DNA from: Oscillibacter sp. ER4
GTDB taxonomy: Bacteria; Bacillota; Clostridia; Oscillospirales; Oscillospiraceae
DNA: 45,281 nt
Reading direction: 5' to 3'
NCBI RefSeq assembly: GCF_000765235.1
Contig: NZ_JPJG01000006.1
Coordinates: 1-45,281 of the forward strand
This document shows positions 32,261 through 41,646 of the stretch, piece after piece. Every line of letters starts with the position of its first letter. The stretch's first letter is position 1. A model generated the notes under the pieces. That model was not told where the DNA came from. It did no database searches and saw only the letters and a program-made list of their open reading frames with translations. The translations under genes and the position numbers were made by a program.

Positions 32261-33413
32261 CCGCACCGCGAGCTTTACCGATTCCGTCATCCGCCGCATG
32301 ACGCGCATCTCCAACCAGTACGGCGCGGTGAATCTCTCCCAGGGCTTCCCCGACTTCGACCCGCCCAAGCCCATCCTCGACCGCCTCTCTCAGGTCGCCT
32401 ACGAGGACTTCCATCAGTACTCCATCACCTGGGGCGCGCAGGACTTCCGCGAGGCGCTGGCGAAGAAGCAGTCCCACTTCATGGGCCGCGACGTCGACCC
32501 CAACGGCGAGATCGTCGTCACCTGCGGCAGCACCGAGGCCATGATGGCCGCAATGATGACCGTCGCCAACCCCGGCGACAAGGTCGTCATCTTCTCTCCG
32601 TTCTACGAAAATTACAGCGCCGACACGATCCTCTCCGGCGCGGTGCCCATCTATGTGCCGCTCACGCCGCCGTCGTTCACGTTTGACCCCGAAGTGCTCG
32701 AGGACGCGTTCCGCCAGCACCCCAAGGCGCTCGTGCTGTGCAACCCCTCGAACCCCTGCGGCAAGGTCTTCACGCGCGAGGAGCTTGAGATCATCGCGGG
32801 TCTTGCCAAGAAATATGACGTCTACGTCATCACCGACGAGGTCTACGAGCACATCATTTACGCCCCGCACCAGCACACCTATTTTGCGACGCTGCCCGAC
32901 ATGTGGGAGCGCACGCTGTCCTGCTCGTCGCTTTCCAAGACCTATTCCATCACCGGCTGGCGCCTTGGCTACATCATCGCCCCGCCGGAGATCATCGACC
33001 GCGCGAAGAAGGTCCACGACTTCCTCACCGTCGGCGCAGCGGCACCCCTACAGGAGGCCATCATCCCCGGCCTCAACTTTGGTCAGGACTACTACGACGC
33101 GCTGCAGGCCGAGTACACGCACAAAAAGGGCCTGTTCTTAAAGGGCCTTGACGATCTCAAGATCGTCCACAATGACCCCGAGGGCGCTTACTACGTGATG
33201 CTCGACATCTCGGAGTTCGGCTACGAGAGCGATCTTCAATTCTGCGAGGACCTTGCGAGCAAGGTCGGCGTGGGCGCGGTGCCGGGCTCGAGCTTCTTCC
33301 GCGAGCCGGTCAACCACCTCATCCGCCTGCACTTCGCCAAGAAGGACGAAACGCTCACCGACGCGCTGAACCGCCTCGAATCCCTGCGCGAAAAGATCCC
33401 TGCCAAGGGTTAA
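32244..33413 (+). CDS. PLP aminotransferase, class I/II, YbdL-like (methionine-preferring candidate)
   Basis: The 389-residue product has PLP-binding CGSTEAMMAAM, CNPSNPCGK, VITDEVYEHI and the Schiff-base lysine in SSLSKTYSITGWRLGY (about residue 232). From family knowledge it resembles E. coli YbdL, a methionine aminotransferase, in VNLSQGFPDFD, DEVYEHI and the end LIRLHFAKKDETL. The reaction would be exchange between methionine and 2-oxo-4-methylthiobutyrate. Kynurenine aminotransferases share the fold, so specificity is inferred from the sequence likeness and the metNIQ neighbours. It has a GGAGG site and overlaps the oxidase by 17 bases. Confidence 0.88.
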   Translation: MQALSDRTASFTDSVIRRMTRISNQYGAVNLSQGFPDFDPPKPILDRLSQVAYEDFHQYSITWGAQDFREALAKKQSHFMGRDVDPNGEIVVTCGSTEAMMAAMMTVANPGDKVVIFSPFYENYSADTILSGAVPIYVPLTPPSFTFDPEVLEDAFRQHPKALVLCNPSNPCGKVFTREELEIIAGLAKKYDVYVITDEVYEHIIYAPHQHTYFATLPDMWERTLSCSSLSKTYSITGWRLGYIIAPPEIIDRAKKVHDFLTVGAAAPLQEAIIPGLNFGQDYYDALQAEYTHKKGLFLKGLDDLKIVHNDPEGAYYVMLDISEFGYESDLQFCEDLASKVGVGAVPGSSFFREPVNHLIRLHFAKKDETLTDALNRLESLREKIPAKG

Positions 33414-33428
33414 GAAAGGAAATTCGCC

Positions 33429-34610
33429 ATGAACGCCCTGAGAGAAGAGTGCCAGCAGCTTCGCGACAAGCTCATCGCACTGCGGCGGGAATTTCACCGC
33501 GCCCCAGAGCTCGGCCTGCACGAATACCATACTGCCGCGCGCATCGAGCGCGAGCTTGACAGGTGCGGCATCCCGCACGAGCGCGTCGGCGAGACCGCCG
33601 TTGCCGGCCATTTGACCGGCAACGGCAATGGAAGCGGCCTTGTCGTGCTGCGCGCGGATATCGACGCCTTACCCATTCAGGAGACGAACGACGTGCCCTA
33701 CCGCTCGCAAACGCCGGGCATGATGCACGCCTGCGGCCACGACGCGCACACGACGTGTCTTCTCGGCGCGGCAAAGGTTTTGAGCGCACACCGCGCGGAC
33801 TTTGGCGGCGAGGTGCGCTTCCTCTTCCAGCCCGCCGAGGAGATCGGTCAGGGCGCAAGGCCGCTCATCGCCGCGGGCATGCTGGATGGCGCACAGCGCG
33901 TCTTCGGGCTGCACACGGCGTCCGACCTTCCCGCGGGGACCGTCGGCGTCAAGCCGGGGGCCAACAACGCGGGCGTCGACCACTTTATCATCCGCATCCA
34001 CGGCAAAAGCGCGCACGTCTCCACGCCGCAGCTCGGCGTGGACGCGCTCTATATCGCAAGCGAGCTCGTCGTCGCGCTCCAGTCCATCGTCACGCGCATG
34101 ACCTCGCCGGTCGAGCCGGTGCTCATCGGCGTGGGCAAGCTGAACGCCGGCACGGCCTACAACGCCGTGGCCGAGACCGCCGTGCTCGAGGGCACGACGC
34201 GCATGTTCTCGCCCGAGAGCCGCGCGCACCTTCGCGAAACGATCAACGCCGCGGCCGCACACATCTCCGCCCTTTACGGCGGCACGGCAGAGGTCGAATG
34301 GGACGACTTCGCCACGCCGCTCACGAACGACGCCGGTGTGTGCGGGGAGGTCGAGCGCGTCGCCGACGCGCTCGGCATCCCCACGACGGCAAACCGCGCG
34401 CTGTCGCTCAGCGGGGACGATTTCGCCGAGTATCTGCTGCAAACGAAGGGCGCTTACGCCTACCTCGGCACGGCAAACCCCAAAAAGCCGCACACCTGCA
34501 TCTCCAACCACCGCGGCGATTTCGACATCGACGAGGAAACGCTCCCCCTCGGCGCGGCGCTCTACGCGGCATACGCGCTGTCCGTCCTTGATCCGCAGTT
34601 TGCCAAATAA
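33429..34610 (+). CDS. M20D amidohydrolase (N-acyl-amino acid or hippurate hydrolase-like)
   Basis: The 393-residue product has the family start LRREFHRAPELGLHEYHTA, metal ligands in MMHACGHDAHTTCLLGAA, catalytic Glu pair QPAEEIGQGA and IRIHGKSAHVSTPQLGVDA, the dimerisation-domain mark. A late HRGDFDID supplies the final His. M20D enzymes cleave N-acyl or amidine-linked amino acids. As last gene of the methionine operon, N-acyl-methionine is a reasonable guess. It has AAAGGA upstream. No clear terminator is seen after it. Confidence 0.9.
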   Translation: MNALREECQQLRDKLIALRREFHRAPELGLHEYHTAARIERELDRCGIPHERVGETAVAGHLTGNGNGSGLVVLRADIDALPIQETNDVPYRSQTPGMMHACGHDAHTTCLLGAAKVLSAHRADFGGEVRFLFQPAEEIGQGARPLIAAGMLDGAQRVFGLHTASDLPAGTVGVKPGANNAGVDHFIIRIHGKSAHVSTPQLGVDALYIASELVVALQSIVTRMTSPVEPVLIGVGKLNAGTAYNAVAETAVLEGTTRMFSPESRAHLRETINAAAAHISALYGGTAEVEWDDFATPLTNDAGVCGEVERVADALGIPTTANRALSLSGDDFAEYLLQTKGAYAYLGTANPKKPHTCISNHRGDFDIDEETLPLGAALYAAYALSVLDPQFAK

Positions 34611-34683
34611 TTGTTTTTTTCGATGAAATCGCCTTAGTCGTGTGCAAATTTCGATTTTACTTTTTGCGTTATTCTATTTAAAA

Positions 34684-34728
34684 TATAATCCTCGCCACTG
34701 TCAGCACAGCGGCGGGGATTTCTTTAGC
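34684..34728 (+). promoter_or_regulatory. -10 box and leader hairpin of the FbpABC/AfuABC-type operon
   Basis: A TATAAT box lies at 34684-34689 with no clean -35 (TTTTTG at 34661 is 17 bases away). The transcript would start near a hairpin, CCTCGCC pairing with GGCGGGG around CTGT/ACAG, followed by ATTTCTTT. It could be a weak attenuator or a 5' stabiliser. No known riboswitch pattern is seen in the short leader. Confidence 0.45.
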
Positions 34729-34750
34729 AAATTTGGAAAAGAGGTTAATT

Positions 34751-35809
34751 ATGAAAAAGCTGTTTTCTCTGCTGCTTTGCGTCGTGATGGTGCTCTCTCT
34801 GGTCGCCTGCGGCTCGAAGACTGATGACACGCAGACGCCCGACGAGCCTCAGGACACCGCTCCCGAGCTCTCCGGCACGATGAAGGTCGTCGCCACCGGC
34901 GACGTCTACGGTCCCCTGTTCGACGCGTTCACCGCCGACACCGGCGTGGAGGTCGAATGCCTGTCCATGTCCTCCGGCGAGGTGCTCTCCAAGCTCCGCG
35001 CCGAGGGCGGCACCCCGTCCGCTGACCTGTGGTTCGGCGGCGGCATCGACGCATTCATGAGTGCCAAGGACGACGGCCTGCTTGAGCCCGTCACCTTTGA
35101 CGCGGCCGCCGAGCTCGGCGACGAGTACAAGGATACCGAGGGTTACTGGTATTCCAAGGGCATCACCATTGTCGGCTTCCTGCTCAACAACTCTCTCATG
35201 GAGGAGCTGGGTCTGACCGCTCCCGAGAGCTGGGATGACCTGACCGACAGCCAGTATGAGGGCGAGATCGTCATGTCCAACCCCGCCGTTTCCGGCACCA
35301 ACTACGCCGTGGTCAACGCGCTGCTGCAGGCCAAGGGCGATCAGGGCTGGGACTACTTCGAGGCCCTGAACAGCAACATTGCCTACTATGGCAAGCGCGG
35401 CTCCGACCCGAAGAACAAGGTCTCTTCCGGTGAGTTCGCTGTCGGCATCTCCTACATCGACGCCAGCATCGAGCAGGCCGCCGAGGAGAACGACCTGACC
35501 ATCGTTTACCCCTCTGACGGGATGCCTTGGGTCCCCGAGGGTGTGGCCGTGTTCAAGAACGCTGAAAACGTCGACGCCGCCAAGTACTTCGTCGAGTGGC
35601 TCTTCAGCAGCGACGATCATCTCCGTCAGCTCGCCGAGATCGAGCAGAAGAACGGCATCAAGGTCATCAAGCCCTCCATCGAAGGCATTGAGCTGTCCTA
35701 TGACCCCACCCTCCTCATGACCGAGGACCTGTCCCTGTTCGGTTCCCAGCGCACCGAGATCCTCGATCGCTTTGAGCCCCTGATGGGCGACAAGGCCGCC
35801 GCGGAATAA
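34751..35809 (+). CDS. ABC transporter binding lipoprotein, FbpA/AfuA class
   Basis: The product has 352 residues from ATG 34751 behind AGAGG. The lipobox is VLSLVAC (Cys 20). The domain is of the class-2 type used for iron(III), phosphonates and sugar phosphates: MKVVATGDVYGPLFDAFTAD, LSKLRAEGGTPSADLWFGGG, and a hinge PAVSGTNYAVVNALLQAKG. The tyrosine pair of true ferric-binding proteins is not obvious by eye. AfuA from this class carries hexose phosphates rather than iron. The PHP phosphoesterase-like gene in the operon suggests a phosphorylated ligand. The exact substrate is open. Confidence 0.85.
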   Translation: MKKLFSLLLCVVMVLSLVACGSKTDDTQTPDEPQDTAPELSGTMKVVATGDVYGPLFDAFTADTGVEVECLSMSSGEVLSKLRAEGGTPSADLWFGGGIDAFMSAKDDGLLEPVTFDAAAELGDEYKDTEGYWYSKGITIVGFLLNNSLMEELGLTAPESWDDLTDSQYEGEIVMSNPAVSGTNYAVVNALLQAKGDQGWDYFEALNSNIAYYGKRGSDPKNKVSSGEFAVGISYIDASIEQAAEENDLTIVYPSDGMPWVPEGVAVFKNAENVDAAKYFVEWLFSSDDHLRQLAEIEQKNGIKVIKPSIEGIELSYDPTLLMTEDLSLFGSQRTEILDRFEPLMGDKAAAE

Positions 35810-37496
35810 ATGAAGTCCGCCGGCGCTATCCAAAAAAATACAGAAAAAAGGGCATCTCACGATGTCCTTTTTTCCCTATGTGAAAACGCGGCCGACAAGC
35901 TGATCTTACTTGTCCTGCTCGGGAGCGTGCTGCTGTTCATTCTCTGGCCCATCGCGTGCATCGCGCTGCGGAGCCTGCGCGGCGCGGACGGCGGCGTGAG
36001 CTTTGCAATGTTCGGCACTGTTCTGCGCCAATGCGGCGAGAGTCTGCGCAACAGCGTATTTGTCGGCGTTTTTACGGCAGTGCTGTCCACTATCCTCTCG
36101 CTCTCAGCGGCGCTCGTATGCGCCACGGCGCGCGGGTGGAAGAAGACACTCTGCATGATCATCATGCTCGTCGCCATGGTGTCGCCGCCGTTCGTCTCGT
36201 CGCTCGCCTATATCCAGCTCTACGGGCGGCGCGGGTGGATCACCTACCGCCTGCTGCACCTGAGCCTGAACCCCTACAATCGCTGGGGCGTCATCCTGAT
36301 GCAGTCGATCTCGTTCGTGCCGCTCAACGCAATGTTTCTCTCCGGCATCCTCGAAAAGCTGGACGAGGGCAGCCTTCGCTCAGCGCGCGACCTCGGCGCA
36401 TCGGGCGGCGTCATCCTGCGCGATATTGTCCTGCCGCTCATTCGGCCCGCGACGCTCGTGTGCCTGTTGCTCTCGTTCGTCCGCTCGCTCGCGGACTTCG
36501 GCACGCCCATCATCATCGGCGGGCGCTTCAGCACGCTGGCCGCGGACATCTATTTGCAAGTCGTTGGATACTCGGACCTTGAAAAGTCCTCGGCAATGAA
36601 CATGTTCCTGCTCATCCCGTCCATTGTGTTCTTTTTCGTCTACCGCGCGCTGATGCGCCGCTCGGACAGGCTGACCGACGCCAGCCGCACCGCTCAGACA
36701 GAGCTTGGCCTTTTGCTGCCGCACTGCGGCGCGATGGGCTGGGGCATGATCGCGCTGAGCACCGTCTTCTTCGTAATGATCGTGCTGCAATACGGCTGTG
36801 TGTTCCTCTCGGGCTTTTTGAAGAGCACGAAGGGTGTCTACTCCTTCACGCTGCAATACTGGGATCAGCTCTGGCGCATCGGCTCGTCGACGATGCTGCG
36901 AAGCGTTGAATACGCGCTCATCGTCTCCATCGCCGGTACGGTTTTTGCGATGCTCTTCGCCTATTACATGGACCGCCGACGCATCATCGGCCGCAGCCTT
37001 TTCGACTGCCTGGCGACGCTGCCCTATATGCTGCCGGGCACGTGCTTCGGCATCGGCTACATTCTCGCGTTCAACCACGCGCCGCTCAAGCTGACGGGCA
37101 CAGCCCTCATCGTGCTGGCCAACATGCTCTTCAAGCAGCTGCCGACCTCCACGAAGATCTGCACCGCGTCGCTCGCGCTCCTACCCGAAGTGCAGGAGCG
37201 CTCGGCGCGCGACCTTGGCGCGGGACGGCTCGCTGTGCTGCGCGATGTGGTCTTTCCCGCACTGCGGCCCGCGTTCTTGAGCTGCTTTGTCTATAACTTC
37301 ACGAGCAGCATGACGACGGCGGGCTCCATCATCTTTCTCATCGACGCCAAGCGTCAGCTGGCCGTCTTCAAGCTCTTTGACGCGGTATATCAGGGCGATT
37401 ACGCCCTCGCCTCGCTGATCGCGAGCGTCATCACCGTCATCGTCCTTCTTGTCGAAGGCCTCGCCTTCCTCATCACCCGGAAAGGAGAAAATCGCC

Positions 37497-37513
<17 letters not shown>
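35810..37513 (+). CDS. ABC transporter double permease, FbpB/AfuB type
   Basis: The product has 567 residues from ATG 35810, directly after the binding protein stop (TAAATG), with no clear Shine-Dalgarno, so it depends on translational coupling. It has about 12 hydrophobic helices in two repeated halves. Each half has an EAA-like loop, ARDLGASGGVILRDIVLPLI and ARDLGAGRLAVLRDVVFPAL, showing an internal duplication. A hairpin with the form of a terminator lies within its first 22 codons (35844-35873). It overlaps the ATPase gene by 17 bases. Confidence 0.88.
35844..35873 (+). terminator. Intragenic terminator-like hairpin at the start of the permease gene
   Basis: AAAAAAGGGCATC pairs with GATGTCCTTTTTT over TCAC, 13 bp with one G-T pair, ending in six T. 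It lies inside the coding region, 35 bases past the binding-protein stop. Ribosomes crossing it would block it. Without coupling it could stop transcription and so set the ratio of binding protein to permease. Confidence 0.65.
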
Positions 37514-38267
<754 letters not shown>

Positions 38268-38274
38268 ACTTACC

Positions 38275-38901
38275 ATGCTTGTTGATATGCACCTGCACGA
38301 ATGCACCTACTCGACCGACAGCTTTCTCCACCTGGAGGAGATCGTCTCCATCGCCAGGCAAAAGGGGCTGGACGCGATCTGCATCACGGACCACGACAGC
38401 ATGGGCCTGCGCGAGCGCGCGGAGGCCTATTCCCGCGAGATCGGCTATCCCATCTTCGTCGGCGTGGAATTTTTCTCGCTCTGGGGCGATATCACCGCCT
38501 GGGGGATCGACGGCATCCCCGACCAGCGCGTCAGCGCACAGGACCTTATCGACCTGGTGCGAGAAAAGGACGGTTTCTGCGTCTCCTGCCACCCCTTTCG
38601 CAGCAACAATCGCGGGCTGCGCGAGCACCTGCGCGACGTGCACGGCCTTGACGGCGTGGAGGTCCTCAACGGCAGCACGCCGCTTGAGGAGAACCGGACG
38701 GCACTGCGCTTCTGCCGCGAGCTGGGGCTCAAGGCCATCGGCGCGAGCGACGCGCACGTGCCGGATCAGGTGGGAAAATACGTGACATGGCTGCCCGAAA
38801 CGGTCACAACGCTGCCTGACTTTGTCACCGCGCTGCACACGCTGGAAACGCGTCCCGCCATCTGGACGGGCAGCGGGTACGATGTCGTCACCGAGTTTTG
38901 A
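38275..38901 (+). CDS. PHP-domain metal-dependent phosphoesterase
   Basis: The 208-residue product has the PHP metal motifs MLVDMHLHECTYSTDSF, ICITDHDSMG, VGVEFFS, VSCHPFRS and GASDAHVPDQVGKY. Such small PHP proteins hydrolyse phosphoester bonds, for example nucleoside phosphates or cyclic ribose phosphates. It follows the ATPase by seven bases with an AAGGAG site. It is the last gene of this operon, suggesting that the imported compound is a phosphate ester that it cleaves. The link is inferred from context. Confidence 0.86.
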   Translation: MLVDMHLHECTYSTDSFLHLEEIVSIARQKGLDAICITDHDSMGLRERAEAYSREIGYPIFVGVEFFSLWGDITAWGIDGIPDQRVSAQDLIDLVREKDGFCVSCHPFRSNNRGLREHLRDVHGLDGVEVLNGSTPLEENRTALRFCRELGLKAIGASDAHVPDQVGKYVTWLPETVTTLPDFVTALHTLETRPAIWTGSGYDVVTEF

Positions 38902-38915
38902 GATGAATTTTCAGC

Positions 38916-38948
38916 GGGCTGGGGTATCATGCTCCGGCCCCTTCTTTA
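38916..38948 (+). terminator. Terminator of the FbpABC-PHP operon
   Basis: GGGCTGGGG pairs with CTCCGGCCC (two G-T pairs) over a seven-base loop, followed by CTTCTTT, 15 bases after the stop. Confidence 0.65.
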
Positions 38949-39063
38949 CATTCCGCCGTGTCATATCCGATATTCATGCAGGAAAGCTGTGGTAATATTT
39001 CACAAGAACCCATTCTTCCGTGTAAAAAGATTCTCAAAATTTGGAGAAGTGGAAAATTAGGGA

Positions 39064-39092
39064 TTGACATTTTCCCAGCATGGGAGTAAGGT
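39064..39092 (+). promoter_or_regulatory. Promoter of the lysine riboswitch operon
   Basis: TTGACA and TAAGGT are separated by 17 bases. The start falls near 39099, about 30 bases before the aptamer. Confidence 0.7.
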
Positions 39093-39130
39093 AACGCCAA
39101 CAATTTCAAGCGCCCGATCGCGAGGTCGGG

Positions 39131-39292
39131 AAGATAGAGGCGCGGCTGACAAAAGTAGCGCGTTCGCACCGGCACAGGAAGCCGGAGCGCGCGAAAGGGG
39201 ATGCCGCCGAAGTGGAAACTGTTCCTGTGCCGTTTGCCGCTGGTTCGTCGGAGAACATCCGCCGGACTGTCACGTATGTGGAGCGCTATCGA
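39131..39292 (+). promoter_or_regulatory. Lysine riboswitch (L-box) aptamer
   Basis: The closing stem is GATAG (39133-39137) with CTATC (39286-39290). Inside are the conserved L-box blocks in order: GATAGAGGCGCGG, ACAAAAGTAGCG, GCGAAAGGGGATGCC with GCCGAAGTGG, CGCTGG, and ACTGTCACGTATGTGGAGCG. These are the nucleotides of the five-way junction that binds lysine in the family. It precedes a terminator and a polar amino acid ABC operon, so lysine should switch the operon off. The rest of the 38902-39486 gap holds the terminator at 38916, the promoter at 39064 and the hairpin at 39357. Confidence 0.93.
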
Positions 39293-39356
39293 GGTCGGCA
39301 AGCTGTTTATCCCCCCAAAGGTGATGACCGGTTTGCCGGATTGCAGTACAGTTGCA

Positions 39357-39396
39357 GCCGTAAATGCTTCACAAAGCATTTACGGCTTTGTTTTTT
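39357..39396 (+). terminator. Lysine riboswitch expression-platform terminator
   Basis: GCCGTAAATGCTT pairs perfectly with AAGCATTTACGGC over CACA, then TTTGTTTTTTG. It lies between the aptamer and the first gene, the usual place for ligand-controlled termination. Confidence 0.93.
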
Positions 39397-39486
39397 GTCT
39401 GCATCGGGAGTGCGCTGAAGGCGTAGAAAGCAGGACTCCCCTGTTTTTGAAAAATCAACCTCATCACAAGAAAGGAAACCACCATC

Positions 39487-40356
39487 ATGAAGCTCAGAAC
39501 CTTTACCGCCCTCCTGCTGGCGGCCATCATGCTCTTCGCACTCACCGCCTGCGGCAGTCAGGCTGCCGACGATTCCAGCAACGATCAGCAGCAGGAGCAG
39601 CAGGACACCACCACAAACGAAAGCAATGAATTCCGCGTCGGCATGGAGTGCGCTTACGCCCCCAACAACTGGCAGGAAAGCGAAGCGACGGACTCGAACG
39701 TCCCCGTTGAAAACGTCGCCGGCGCGTATGCCGAAGGCTATGACGTGCAGATCGCCAAGGCCATCGCAGACGGTCTCGGCAAGGAGCTCGTCATTGTCAA
39801 GCTCAGCTGGGACGGCCTGATCGACGCGCTCAATCAGGGCCAGATCGACGCCATCATCGCCGGTATGATGGACACCGCCGAGCGCCGCGAATCCATCAAC
39901 TTCTCCGAGCCCTACCGTGAGACCACCTACGGCCTGATGGTGCTCGCCGATTCCCCGTACTTAAATGCCACCTCCATTCAGGACTTCTCCGGCGCGGCCG
40001 TCCTCGGCCAGCAGGGCACGGCGCTTGACGATGTCATCGAGCAGATCGAAGGCGTCGACCACTTAAGCCCCGTCGGCAGCGTGCCCGACATGATCTCCCG
40101 CCTGCAGCAGGGCACCTGCGACGCCATCGTCATCAACGTTGAGAACGCGCAGGGCTACCTCGCTTCCAACCCGAACTTCCGCCTGGTCACCTTCGATGAG
40201 GGCAGCGGCTTCACGCTGCCGGCCAAGGGCTCCTGCGTGGGTCTGCGCAAGAGCGACAATGAACTCCTTGATCAGATCAACACCATCCTCTCCGGCATCG
40301 ACAGCGACACCCGCGCCGCCATGTGGCAGGCAGCCGTCGACGGCCAGCCCCAGTAA
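39487..40356 (+). CDS. Polar amino acid ABC binding lipoprotein (lysine candidate)
   Basis: The 289-residue product has a lipobox (FALTAC, Cys 22), a Gln/Asp-rich linker, then an SBP_bac_3 domain: FRVGMECAYAPNNW, YDVQIAKAIADGLGKEL, SWDGLIDALNQGQIDAIIAG, RRESINFSEPY. These are standard for periplasmic-type amino acid binding proteins. The lysine riboswitch upstream points to lysine or a close relative as ligand. A GC hairpin follows the stop. Confidence 0.92.
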   Translation: MKLRTFTALLLAAIMLFALTACGSQAADDSSNDQQQEQQDTTTNESNEFRVGMECAYAPNNWQESEATDSNVPVENVAGAYAEGYDVQIAKAIADGLGKELVIVKLSWDGLIDALNQGQIDAIIAGMMDTAERRESINFSEPYRETTYGLMVLADSPYLNATSIQDFSGAAVLGQQGTALDDVIEQIEGVDHLSPVGSVPDMISRLQQGTCDAIVINVENAQGYLASNPNFRLVTFDEGSGFTLPAKGSCVGLRKSDNELLDQINTILSGIDSDTRAAMWQAAVDGQPQ

Positions 40357-40368
40357 TATATCCCACGC

Positions 40369-40400
40369 ACCGCCGCCGCGTGAAAAACGCGGCGGCGGGT
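40369..40400 (+). promoter_or_regulatory. GC-rich hairpin after the lysine-operon binding protein
   Basis: CCGCCGCCGCGT pairs with ACGCGGCGGCGG over a GAAAA loop and no T run follows. Position and stem sequence match the hairpin after metQ (30790). It is a likely mRNA stabiliser that favours the binding protein over the membrane parts. Confidence 0.7.
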
Positions 40401-40452
40401 ACGCGAAGCACTCTAGAGACAACGCGCTTCGCACCATAAAGGAGGAAACACC

Positions 40453-41634
40453 ATGGCAGCATCCACCGCGCCCCGGAAGAACTTCATCACCAGGGATCAC
40501 CGTTACGTTTATTTAGGCGGCAGCCTCATCGCCCTGCTGGGTCTCGGCATGTTCTACTCCGCCCCCAGCCCGTACAGCTTCATCCCCGCGCAGTCCGTGT
40601 TCGGCACGGCGCTCGCGGCGATCTGCTGGTTCTTCCTCGGCGTGAGCGCCATGGCGCTGCTCGTCAAGTGGGCCTATTGGAACAATTACAGCTCCACTAT
40701 TATGAAGCGCCCCCTCATCGTGCGCGTCAGCCGTTACCTCTCGTATCTCGACGCCGCGGCCTGCGCGCTGCTGGTGCTCGACCGCTTCATTTTAAAGCTC
40801 GCCTACATCATCAACGCCGCCATCCATGCCGACAGCAACCCGACCGACACGCTCTCCACCATGGCCTACATGGCGTACAACCAGCGCTCGCTCTTCGCCA
40901 TCGGCATTTCGTACACGGTGCGCCTCGCGCTCTTCGGCACGGCGATCGCGTTCGTGCTGGCGCTTCTCATGGTCTTCCTCCGCATTCAGGAGCCCGACAA
41001 ACGCGACAACGACTTTGTGAAGTTCCTCAAGATCGATGCCAACAAATTCTCCCGCTTCTATATCTTCGTCATCCGCGGCACGCCGATGATGGTGCAGTCG
41101 CTGATCCTCTACAACGCGGTGTTCGGCCTTTTCAAGCGCACGGGCATGAGCGTTTCGGACATCAACCGCGTCTGGCCGCTCTTTTTAGCGGGTCTTGTCA
41201 CGATCTCGCTCAACTCGACGGCATATCTTGCCGAAGTGCTGCGCGGCGGCATTCTCGCCGTGGACGCGGGCCAGATGGAGGCCGCGCGCTCGCTCGGCAT
41301 GACGCACTGGCAGGCCATGCGCAAGGTCGTCTTCCCGCAGGCCATCAAGAACTCGCTTCCCGCCATCGGCAACGAATTCATCATCAACATCAAGGATTCG
41401 TCCGTTCTCTGCGTCGTCGGCGTGTCCGATCTGATGTTCATGACCCGCTCGGTCGCCGGTATTTATTATAAAGGTACCGAGTGCTACCTCATCGCCGCCA
41501 TCGTTTACCTGTTCCTGACGTATCTTTCTTCGCTCCTGCTCAAGGCCATCACGGGAAAGATGACCGCGCCGAACAACACCAAGCGGCACCAGGGCAACCA
41601 AACCGTCGATCTGGGGCTTCCCAGCTCGAACTGA
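40453..41634 (+). CDS. Polar amino acid ABC permease with extended N-terminus
   Basis: The 393-residue product is far longer than the usual 215-230. The first 150 residues hold three hydrophobic segments (about 20-38, 50-72 and 97-118) and no known domain. The rest is a normal HisM/GlnP-like permease with TVRLALFGTAIAFVLALLM, VIRGTPMMVQSLILYNAV and the EAA loop EAARSLGMTHWQAMRKVVFPQA. It forms the channel with the next ATPase. A GGAGG site precedes the ATG. Confidence 0.9.
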   Translation: MAASTAPRKNFITRDHRYVYLGGSLIALLGLGMFYSAPSPYSFIPAQSVFGTALAAICWFFLGVSAMALLVKWAYWNNYSSTIMKRPLIVRVSRYLSYLDAAACALLVLDRFILKLAYIINAAIHADSNPTDTLSTMAYMAYNQRSLFAIGISYTVRLALFGTAIAFVLALLMVFLRIQEPDKRDNDFVKFLKIDANKFSRFYIFVIRGTPMMVQSLILYNAVFGLFKRTGMSVSDINRVWPLFLAGLVTISLNSTAYLAEVLRGGILAVDAGQMEAARSLGMTHWQAMRKVVFPQAIKNSLPAIGNEFIINIKDSSVLCVVGVSDLMFMTRSVAGIYYKGTECYLIAAIVYLFLTYLSSLLLKAITGKMTAPNNTKRHQGNQTVDLGLPSSN

Positions 41635-41646
41635 CAGGAGGGCGCT

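Noticed and set aside
34690-34750. Riboswitch in front of the FbpA-type gene
   Set aside because: The leader is about 55 bases and holds a single hairpin, too short for known aptamers of metals or phosphates.
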